This document shows positions 1-5,045 of a stretch of 5,045 nucleotides of DNA, one piece after another. The notes beneath the pieces were generated by a model. The model was given only the letters and a program-made list of their open reading frames with translations. It had not been told where the DNA came from and did no database searches. Numbering within the stretch: the first letter of the stretch is position 1; the number at the start of each line of letters is the position of its first letter. Where the stretch lies: positions 1-5,045 of the forward strand of contig JAJYMU010000107.1 of the NCBI GenBank assembly GCA_021786655.1, written 5' to 3'. The position numbers and the translations under genes are program-made. Source of the DNA: Bacteroidota bacterium. Its GTDB lineage: Bacteria; Bacteroidota; Ignavibacteria; Ignavibacteriales; Melioribacteraceae.

Positions 1-1
1 G

Positions 2-1540
2 GGATCGATCCGCAGAACATATATAGATCAGACTTTGGCTAAATGGATTAAGAATGTGCCGGATTACTATTTTGTTGACGGCAATATGAAAGCGTTTTTT
101 GATCTAGGCGAATCGAATAAATTGAGCGTTAGTTTCTTCGGCAGCAAAGACAACTTAAATTTTGTTTTGGATAAGAATAGAAAAGAGTCTCTTGGTTTCG
201 ATTATTATTGGGGAAACCAAACCGGTAGCGTGAATTGGAAAACCATCTTTGCGCCGAAGTTGTTTGGAAATTTTTGGTTAACCGGCAGCTATTATTTTTC
301 TGATTTCAACTTCAGCGATGTATCTTATGTGGAATCAAACATCATCCGCGATGTAACGCTAAAAGGCGCTGTTGAATATTTCTACAGCGACAAATTTCAT
401 TTCAAATCGGGATTTGAATTTAAAAATTTGAGTGGAAGCTTAAAGGAAAATTTTCCCGGCGGAAGAGTTGATGCGGTAAGACACCCGCGTCTATTCTCAA
501 CTTATGTTACAACAAACTGGCAGCCGTCCAATTTATGGATTGTTGAAGCCGGTCTTCGTTATGACTATTTCGAATCGTCAATCCCGTTCAGAAATCTTGA
601 TCCACGCTTAACTATTAAATACAGACTCGATGAATTATCCAACTTGAAATTTTCCACCGGAATTGTTCATCAATATGCGAATAGAATTCCGCGAATGTTT
701 TTTGTGAGCATCTGGACAACTGCCGACGAATATGTGAAAGCTTCTTCGTCGGATCATTTTGTGCTTGGCTATCAAAGAGCGCTCGCGGAAAAAATTGAAC
801 TTGAAGTCGAAGCGTATTACAAAGATTACAAAAATATTTATTCGTACAACCCAACATTCTTTACGGAACTTTCGCCAACCGGCTACGATGAAAACAATCT
901 GCCGATCTTCAGCAACAGCAAAGGTTTATTCAATAGAGGTGACGGCAATTCATACGGCATTGAATTTTTGTTACGAAAAGAAAGCGGGGCAATTACCGGC
1001 TGGCTGTCGTATTCATATTCAAGAACAATGTACACTGTTGATAATGTTAATCATGAAAATTCTTTTCCGCCGAGACACGATCGAACTCACGCGGTGAATC
1101 TTGTGGTTAACATGGACTTGAACAATTTGTTCAACGAACTGTACGGAAGACAATTTGTTAATCCGGATAAGCGATGGACGCTGGGGGTAAACTTCACGTA
1201 TTATTCCGGACAGCCGATAACGCTGCCGAGTTCAATTTATCTTAGCAACAGCGCGCCGGATTGGGACATAAACAAAAACTCGATTGCTGTTTATCCTTCC
1301 ACCATAGACGCTTTTCGGCTGCCGTATTATTCGAGACTCGATTTCAGTTTGACTTATGAAATTCAGTATGAAGGCTGGTCGCTGTCGCCTTATGTGCAAG
1401 TGTTCAACGTGCTGAACCGGAAAAATGTCTGGTTCATTCAGTACAAAAATGAAATCAAAAACAATATGGTGAAACAGGAAATTAACAACGTTAACATGTT
1501 TCCGATTCTTCCAAGCATCGGCATAACGGCGAAGTTCTAA
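2..1540 (+). CDS. TonB-dependent outer-membrane receptor, C-terminal part (5' end outside window)
   Basis: The reading frame is open from base 2 to the TAA at 1538-1540, giving 512 residues. A TTG at 35 is not a real start, because the upstream codons already read as receptor sequence (RRTYIDQT). What is seen is the beta-barrel portion: many alternating aromatic/polar strands, a segment NSYGIEFLLRK followed by a fully amphipathic YSYSRTMY strand, a PPRHDRTHAV turn, a late RLDFSLTYEI...VFNVLNRKN stretch typical of the last strands of TonB-dependent receptors, and a C-terminal phenylalanine (GITAKF), the usual outer-membrane assembly signal. The plug domain, TonB box, signal peptide and any N-terminal carboxypeptidase-like domain lie upstream of the window. 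By family, such proteins import a bound ligand across the outer membrane using TonB-ExbB-ExbD energy. The substrate cannot be told from this part. The gene is followed after 8 bases by a DUF4249-like lipoprotein, so the two are probably one operon. The family call is firm; the ligand is unknown. Confidence 0.93.
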   Translation, partial: GSIRRTYIDQTLAKWIKNVPDYYFVDGNMKAFFDLGESNKLSVSFFGSKDNLNFVLDKNRKESLGFDYYWGNQTGSVNWKTIFAPKLFGNFWLTGSYYFSDFNFSDVSYVESNIIRDVTLKGAVEYFYSDKFHFKSGFEFKNLSGSLKENFPGGRVDAVRHPRLFSTYVTTNWQPSNLWIVEAGLRYDYFESSIPFRNLDPRLTIKYRLDELSNLKFSTGIVHQYANRIPRMFFVSIWTTADEYVKASSSDHFVLGYQRALAEKIELEVEAYYKDYKNIYSYNPTFFTELSPTGYDENNLPIFSNSKGLFNRGDGNSYGIEFLLRKESGAITGWLSYSYSRTMYTVDNVNHENSFPPRHDRTHAVNLVVNMDLNNLFNELYGRQFVNPDKRWTLGVNFTYYSGQPITLPSSIYLSNSAPDWDINKNSIAVYPSTIDAFRLPYYSRLDFSLTYEIQYEGWSLSPYVQVFNVLNRKNVWFIQYKNEIKNNMVKQEINNVNMFPILPSIGITAKF

Positions 1541-1548
1541 CTTGACGA

Positions 1549-2469
1549 ATGAAAACTCTAATGAAAAATAAATTGAAAATATTGTTAACCGCTCTAATGG
1601 CCGGAATAATTTTCAGTTCATGCGGTCAAGGAGTTGTTGAGATTGGGCAGAACACTTACGAGCCGAAAATTGTAATCGAGGGATATTTGTATCCCGGGCA
1701 GCCGGTGCGGAATATTAGAATCACGCGAAACATTCCATTGAACGCCGCAGCCGATCCGTCATCTATTATTGTAGCTAATGCCGATGTTAAGCTGACCGAT
1801 CTGCAAACGAACAAAGATTATCAACTTACTTTCAATGTTCAAAAATTTTCTTACGAATATTCCGGCAATGATTTGAGAATCGATTACGGGAATAGTTACA
1901 AACTAACGGTAAATGCTGCCATTGACGGTAAAAGTTTATCCGCAAGTTCGGTTACAAATGTTCCGAATGCGGGATTCAAAATTAATTCTGTGTTATCGGA
2001 ACTTCAGCCGTTATATTACCGTGAGCGCGATGGAAACGGAAACGTGAAAAATTTCTCGATTACTTTTTCTCCATCAATAGGAACAAATTTTTATGCTTTC
2101 TCTATCGCCGCTATTGACGCGAGCGACTCAACATTCATCTATAATAATGCTTACGTAAATGTTTCGCACGATGACGTAACCAAAAATCTGGACGGTTACC
2201 GGTATCAATTGATCTGGCTGCAAGATATAAATTCATTCGGCAGCGAGATCAAATATAATTTGGATTGGATTCACTTCTGGTTTTACGGCAAGTACCGCAT
2301 CATCGTTTATGCCGGCGACGACAATTACAAGAATTTTGTACTGACTTACAAAAACGTTCAAGAGTTTGATGGAAATTTTCATGAACCGCAAATGAACATG
2401 CAAGGTGACGGTATCGGAATTTTCGGTTCAGTGGTCGCTGATACGGTTTATGTTTCCGTAAAGAAGTGA
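1549..2469 (+). CDS. DUF4249-family lipoprotein, partner of the TonB-dependent receptor
   Basis: This complete 306-residue protein begins with a lipoprotein signal: positive residues at 2-10, a hydrophobic stretch at about 11-22, and the lipobox-like FSSC with the lipidated cysteine at 25, followed by GQ. The mature part resembles DUF4249: EPKIVIEGYLYPGQPV (38-53) and ITRNIPL (58-64) match the opening Ig-like strands, ANADVKLTD (76-84) and YGNSYKLTV (113-121) the next strands, and the end has the typical NMQGDGIGIFGSV (283-295) glycine-rich close. Family members are usually encoded next to TonB-dependent receptors in Bacteroidota and relatives; their molecular role is not established, but an outer-membrane-anchored accessory or ligand-binding subunit is a reasonable inference. 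It starts 8 bases after the receptor stop, so translational coupling is likely; no clear Shine-Dalgarno sequence precedes the ATG. A second ATG at 1561 would shorten the signal peptide by four residues and is an equally acceptable start. The gene converges on the - strand regulator. Confidence 0.85.
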   Translation: MKTLMKNKLKILLTALMAGIIFSSCGQGVVEIGQNTYEPKIVIEGYLYPGQPVRNIRITRNIPLNAAADPSSIIVANADVKLTDLQTNKDYQLTFNVQKFSYEYSGNDLRIDYGNSYKLTVNAAIDGKSLSASSVTNVPNAGFKINSVLSELQPLYYRERDGNGNVKNFSITFSPSIGTNFYAFSIAAIDASDSTFIYNNAYVNVSHDDVTKNLDGYRYQLIWLQDINSFGSEIKYNLDWIHFWFYGKYRIIVYAGDDNYKNFVLTYKNVQEFDGNFHEPQMNMQGDGIGIFGSVVADTVYVSVKK

Positions 2470-2487
2470 ATTAAACAACCTTAACTA
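2470..2487. other. 18-base convergent intergenic gap
   Basis: This gap separates the lipoprotein stop (TGA, 2467-2469) from the regulator stop (TAA read on the - strand, 2488-2490). No stem-loop with a T-run is visible in it or in the adjoining gene ends, so neither transcription unit shows a recognisable intrinsic terminator. The two transcripts probably overlap at their 3' ends or end by factor-dependent means. Confidence 0.6.
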
Positions 2488-3993
2488 TTAACTGCCCGAT
2501 TCTATTAGCTTTCGCAACGCATTCTTTAATTCTTCATCACGGATTTTTCTTTCATATTCGACCGGTTGGGCAATTCTTTCGGCGCAATTCTGAGTGTTGC
2601 ATCGCTCGCATGTATCGTTCACCGTAACGGAAGGAATTTCCGGATCGTCACAGAAGTTTATTTTTTTGCGAATCTCGTTGGTCATAAGAATACTCAGTGT
2701 GATGCTGAAATTTGTGTTTTCAAGGAAGGATGATTTTTTTGCAACGGTTATAGTGAGGAATTCATTTTTTGTATTTACAAAAGTAGATTTTTGAATCAAT
2801 GCGACCGTCCCGCCGCCTTGGTTAGTTTCCCGTTGAGTCTTTTCCAGCTTCTTCAATGCTTTAATTGAAATCCATCTTCTGCAGTAATGTTCATTTGTTT
2901 GATACCCGCCCGGATTTTCGTTCGTATTCAGCCGTAATTCTTTCAGAAGAGAATATTTATCCGAATCGATTACCGAGTTGAACCGCAAGAAAAAGAAGCT
3001 CGGAATGTTGAAATATTTCGACAGCACATTTGTAATCCTCTGAAAAAACATTTCGATTGAAGTGTTGTACTTGTCCAGCATCGAAAGAAAAGCATCGGCA
3101 TTCCATTTCTCCGAGGAGAAGAATCCGGATAAATCTTCTATAAGCGATTCTTTTCTTATCATAAGTGCTGTTGCAAAGTACGAAGCTTTGAAGTTATTCA
3201 GCAATTCATCGAACGAGTTTAGACTTATGTCGGAATAAATGTGCGACCGGTCTTTGATATTTAAATAGTTGTAAGCAATTTCTTTCCCGACGATGAACGA
3301 TTTCTGATACGTTGAAAGTTTTTGATTGAGCAAAACTTTTTTTGTTTTTGAATCTGAGATATGCACGCCGCGAATCGAACCGAACTCAGGAAACTTTCCA
3401 AGTGTTGTTTCGTCAATCGTAAAATGAAATTTCTCGACAAGAATCTTTGAAAGCGTTTCTAAATCAATCGTGTGATCCGAAGCCAAATCAAATTTAGAAC
3501 AGAACTCGTCGGCAATCGCTTCTAGGTCCGGGAAAAAATTTCCATTCAGTTCCTTGTAAGTTTGGATAGCAGTTCTGCTGAAATTGTTTTGACTAAGCTC
3601 GGAGTTCCTTGCCATCTCAATCAATGTTGCAACCAGCGCACTCAACTGAAGCGGTGCTTGTGAAATTTGCAGCAAGACTTTGTTTACATCAATTCCGTAG
3701 TGGTCCAAAGGCAACTGCTCTAAAATGTTAGACTCAAGCAAATCTCCGATTGGAGCGAAGTGTTTGGTGAGTTTCAACGAAACTAAACTATCGTAAGTTA
3801 CCTGAAGTGTGTGAGCAAGCAACGCAATCTTATCTGCTTTCGGATATTTCTTGCCGTTCTCAATTTCATTTAAGTAGGAAATGGACAACGAACTTTTCTG
3901 TGCAAGTTCAGAAAGAGATAATCCTTTTTCTTGTCGAAGTTGTTTCAGTTTCAACCCAAAGATCAATCTGATCTTCCAATCCGGCAGTTTCAT
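2488..3993 (-). CDS. XRE-family regulator with degenerate ImmA/IrrE domain and ScfR-type C-terminus (RamB/MccR-like)
   Basis: This complete 501-residue cytoplasmic regulator has an XRE helix-turn-helix at about 10-65; the LSLSELAQKSSLSISYLNE segment (25-43) is the DNA-binding core and is followed by the usual IENGKKYP. The middle (about 180-290) has the layout of an ImmA/IrrE (M78-like) domain, but the HExxH position reads KEIAY (237-241) and the later E..AN.FA segment reads FKASYFA (268-274), so by alignment all three zinc ligands are missing and it should not be a protease. The C-terminal part carries HYCRRW (369-374) and CERCNTQNCAER (462-473), the cysteine pattern that closes ScfR/DUF2083 proteins. 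Characterised relatives (RamB, MccR) control acetate, glyoxylate or propionate/methylcitrate genes and are thought to respond to acyl-CoA-type metabolites. Here it is divergent from an acyl-CoA ligase, which fits that role. The ATG at 3993 is supported by an AAGAAGGA sequence just upstream. The exact ligand and targets are inferred. Confidence 0.85.
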   Translation of the reverse strand: MKLPDWKIRLIFGLKLKQLRQEKGLSLSELAQKSSLSISYLNEIENGKKYPKADKIALLAHTLQVTYDSLVSLKLTKHFAPIGDLLESNILEQLPLDHYGIDVNKVLLQISQAPLQLSALVATLIEMARNSELSQNNFSRTAIQTYKELNGNFFPDLEAIADEFCSKFDLASDHTIDLETLSKILVEKFHFTIDETTLGKFPEFGSIRGVHISDSKTKKVLLNQKLSTYQKSFIVGKEIAYNYLNIKDRSHIYSDISLNSFDELLNNFKASYFATALMIRKESLIEDLSGFFSSEKWNADAFLSMLDKYNTSIEMFFQRITNVLSKYFNIPSFFFLRFNSVIDSDKYSLLKELRLNTNENPGGYQTNEHYCRRWISIKALKKLEKTQRETNQGGGTVALIQKSTFVNTKNEFLTITVAKKSSFLENTNFSITLSILMTNEIRKKINFCDDPEIPSVTVNDTCERCNTQNCAERIAQPVEYERKIRDEELKNALRKLIESGS

Positions 3994-3997
3994 AAAT

Positions 3998-4005
3998 TCC
4001 TTCTT
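3998..4005 (-). promoter_or_regulatory. Ribosome binding site of the regulator gene
   Basis: On the - strand the sequence AAGAAGGA ends four bases before the ATG (3993-3991). It fits a Shine-Dalgarno site at short but workable spacing and supports the chosen start. The receptor-lipoprotein junction has no such site. Confidence 0.6.
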
Positions 4006-4019
4006 AATGCTGCGTAAAC

Positions 4020-4081
4020 TTAGTAAAAATTAAGATATTTTACCCAAAAGTATTAGCAAAAATTCATTATTAGCGAAAATT
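4020..4081 (+). repeat. Three direct repeats TTAGYRAAAATT, putative operators
   Basis: Copies are TTAGTAAAAATT (4020-4031), TTAGCAAAAATT (4053-4064) and TTAGCGAAAATT (4070-4081). The second and third also share the flanking A and C, so 13 of 14 bases agree over 4052-4065 and 4069-4082. Start-to-start spacings are 33 and 17 bases. AT-rich DNA makes short A-runs common, but the shared TTAG head and 12-base length within 62 bases make chance less likely. They are probably binding sites, for example for the divergent regulator, but this is inference. Confidence 0.5.
4045..4052 (-). promoter_or_regulatory. Candidate -7 promoter element for the regulator gene
   Basis: On the - strand this reads TACTTTTG, an exact match to TAnnTTTG, the -7 element of Bacteroidota housekeeping promoters. 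It would start transcription near 4039, leaving a leader of roughly 45 bases before the ATG at 3993. No good TTTG -33 element is seen at the usual distance. The second direct repeat abuts it directly upstream and the first lies downstream of the start, a layout that would suit autoregulation. Confidence 0.4.
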
Positions 4082-4085
4082 CGCT
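4072..4085. repeat. Perfect inverted repeat AGCGAA-AA-TTCGCT
   Basis: Six-base arms at 4072-4077 and 4080-4085 are exact reverse complements around an AA centre. The element overlaps the third direct repeat, turning that copy into a full dyad, as expected for a dimeric helix-turn-helix repressor site. It is too short and lacks a T-run, so it is not a terminator. Confidence 0.5.
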
Positions 4086-4113
4086 TGCAACTTTGATCTT
4101 GCCTAGTTATTTT
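4085..4113 (+). promoter_or_regulatory. Weak candidate promoter for the acyl-CoA ligase
   Basis: TTGCAA (4085-4090) and TATTTT (4108-4113) are 17 bases apart, each matching four of six bases of a sigma70-type promoter. Alternatively CAACTTTG (4088-4095) matches TAnnTTTG except for its first base. Either would give a 30-50 base leader before the TTG start. Neither is strong; the inverted repeat ends where this region begins, so a bound regulator could affect it. Confidence 0.25.
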
Positions 4114-4138
4114 CATTTCAGAAACACCAATCACAAAC

Positions 4139-4143
4139 GAGGG
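4139..4143 (+). promoter_or_regulatory. Ribosome binding site deciding the TTG start of the ligase
   Basis: GAGGG lies seven bases before the TTG at 4151-4153, with a second purine-rich AAAGGA closer in. The frame is open back only to a TGA at 4094-4096 and contains no ATG or GTG in that stretch, so this site and the TTG together fix the start. Confidence 0.65.
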
Positions 4144-4150
4144 AAAGGAT

Positions 4151-5045
4151 TTGAATTTACCAAAGCTTGATCAGAACAGGTTGATTGACCTTATACCGTA
4201 TCAGCTTAAACATTACCCACAAGCCGAGTCGCTATCAGATAAAGTAACCGGCGAATGGAGAAAATTCAGCACCGCAGAAGTTCAAGTAACCATCGACAAA
4301 GTTAGTCTTGGTTTGTTAAAGTTTGGAGTTAATCAGGGTGACAAGGTCGCAATCATTTCCAAGAATAGAGTTGAATGGAATTTTGTTGATCTTGGAATTC
4401 TTCAGATGGGCGGTATTGTGGTGCCGCTTTATCCTAACATTAGCGAAGACGACTACTCATTTATTTTTGATGACGCAGTGATCAGGATTGTATTTGTAGA
4501 AGATCTGGAATTATACAAGAAGGTTAGAAACGTCAGTAAGAAAATAAAAACGAAAGTCGAAGCCATTTATACTTTTAATCAGATTGAAAAAATTCCTCAC
4601 TGGTCGGAGATAACAAACCTAGCAGATGAATCTCTGAGACCCAAGCTTGAAGAAATTGAAAATGGAATTTCGGAAAAAAATCTTGCAACCATAATTTATA
4701 CCTCCGGCACAACAGGCAGGCAAAAGGGTGTAATGCTGACTCATCTGAATATAATGAGCAACGTTAACTCTTTGAATCAGGCAATGCCTATCCATCTTTT
4801 CAAACGAACGATAAGTTTTCTTCCGCTCTGTCACATTTTTGAAAGAACGGCAGTTTACTTTTACATGGGTTTCGGTTCTTCGGTTCATTATCCGCAAAGT
4901 TTGGATACGCTTTGCGAAAACATAAAAGAAGTAAAGCCGAATTTTTTTATAACAGTCCCCCGTCTTCTCGAAAAAGTATTTGAAAAAATAATGGCTGAAG
5001 GATACAAACTTAATATTGTCAAGAAAGCAATATTCGGTTGGGCGG
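4151..5045 (+). CDS. Long-chain acyl-CoA synthetase (AMP-forming), N-terminal part (3' end outside window)
   Basis: The first 298 residues are present and the frame runs off the right edge; related ligases are about 550-650 residues, so roughly half is seen. By family the enzyme activates a fatty acid with ATP to an acyl-adenylate and transfers it to coenzyme A, feeding beta-oxidation or lipid synthesis, at the cytoplasmic face of the inner membrane. The ATP-binding P-loop is clear: YTSGTTGRQKGVMLTH (183-198). It is followed by FLPLCHIFER (223-232) and by TVPRLLEKVFEKI (268-280), both typical of the long-chain (FadD15-like) branch rather than acetyl-CoA synthetases. The N-terminus (RLIDLIPYQLKHYP...GEWRKFS) and the GDKVAIISKNRVEW segment (63-76) also fit. 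In the P-loop the usual proline before KG is glutamine (191), a mild change. The start is TTG, supported by GAGGG seven bases upstream. It is divergent from the ScfR-like regulator, which suggests acyl-CoA-linked control. Chain-length preference cannot be told; a fadD symbol is withheld. Confidence 0.92.
   Translation, partial: MNLPKLDQNRLIDLIPYQLKHYPQAESLSDKVTGEWRKFSTAEVQVTIDKVSLGLLKFGVNQGDKVAIISKNRVEWNFVDLGILQMGGIVVPLYPNISEDDYSFIFDDAVIRIVFVEDLELYKKVRNVSKKIKTKVEAIYTFNQIEKIPHWSEITNLADESLRPKLEEIENGISEKNLATIIYTSGTTGRQKGVMLTHLNIMSNVNSLNQAMPIHLFKRTISFLPLCHIFERTAVYFYMGFGSSVHYPQSLDTLCENIKEVKPNFFITVPRLLEKVFEKIMAEGYKLNIVKKAIFGWA

Larger units (their letters stand above)
3994..4150. promoter_or_regulatory. 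Divergent promoter region between regulator and acyl-CoA ligase
   Basis: This 157-base, AT-rich gap has no gene and must hold the promoters of both divergent genes. It contains three TTAGYRAAAATT elements (4020-4031, 4053-4064, 4070-4081), a perfect inverted repeat (4072-4085), a TTGCAA palindrome (4085-4090), a promoter-like element facing the regulator (4045-4052), and weaker promoter-like sequence facing the ligase. The clustering of repeats around the likely start sites suggests operators, most simply for the neighbouring helix-turn-helix protein. Direct evidence is sequence pattern only. Confidence 0.7.

Noticed and set aside
615..857. 80-residue open frame on the - strand inside the receptor gene
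   Set aside because: It lies wholly antisense to a well-supported beta-barrel coding sequence, has no recognisable domain and no ribosome site of note.
759..1097. 112-residue open frame on the + strand inside the receptor gene
   Set aside because: It is an alternate frame of the receptor, with low-complexity basic composition and no family resemblance.
2470..2520. Possible bidirectional terminator between the convergent genes
   Set aside because: No inverted repeat followed by a T-run could be found; the short TTAA repeats there do not form a stable stem.
2594..2794. 66-residue open frame on the + strand opposite the regulator
   Set aside because: It is antisense to the conserved C-terminal domain of the regulator, and its hydrophobic character is explained by the complementary codons.
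3175..3290. Active ImmA/IrrE metalloprotease, which would suggest a phage or ICE induction switch
   Set aside because: The HExxH motif is absent and the C-terminal cysteine motif places the protein in the ScfR-like metabolic regulators; no mobile-element genes are nearby.
4072..4085. Inverted repeat as a transcription terminator or riboswitch stem
   Set aside because: The stem is only six base pairs with a two-base centre, cannot form a normal RNA loop, and has no downstream T-run; a protein-binding dyad fits better.
4619..4897. 92-residue open frame on the - strand opposite the acyl-CoA ligase
   Set aside because: It is antisense to the P-loop region of the ligase, which clearly is the coding strand.

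Overview
The window most likely comes from a bacterium of the FCB group (Bacteroidota, Ignavibacteriota or Chlorobiota type). The grounds are a TonB-dependent outer-membrane receptor followed directly by a DUF4249-type lipoprotein, an AT-leaning composition, and a candidate promoter element of the Bacteroidota TAnnTTTG type. Shine-Dalgarno-like sequences precede two of the genes. Such sites are sparse in classical Bacteroidia, so a deeper branch such as Ignavibacteria is plausible, but this is inference and not proven by the window.

The layout has two halves. Positions 2-2469 (+ strand) hold the end of an outer-membrane transport operon: the last 512 residues of a TonB-dependent receptor beta-barrel, cut by the left edge, then after 8 bases a complete lipoprotein of the DUF4249 family. 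Together they resemble a two-part receptor plus surface or periplasmic accessory lipoprotein for uptake of a substrate that cannot be named from sequence.

The lipoprotein converges, with an 18-base gap, on a 501-residue regulator on the - strand (2488-3993). The regulator has an XRE-type helix-turn-helix, a degenerate ImmA/IrrE (M78-like) domain without metal ligands, and a C-terminal cysteine motif typical of the short-chain-fatty-acyl regulator (ScfR, RamB/MccR-like) family. It is transcribed divergently from an AMP-forming long-chain acyl-CoA ligase (4151 to the right edge, + strand, first 298 residues), which starts with TTG behind a good ribosome binding site.

The 157-base divergent gap (3994-4150) is the most informative non-coding stretch. 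It holds three copies of a TTAGYRAAAATT element, one of them extended into a perfect 14-base inverted repeat, and a TAnnTTTG promoter match facing the regulator. The simplest reading is that the regulator senses an acyl-CoA-type metabolite and controls both itself and the acyl-CoA ligase through these repeats. No mobile element, CRISPR array, tRNA or rRNA was seen, and no strong case for a wholly new system was found; the putative regulator-operator-ligase unit is the best lead.
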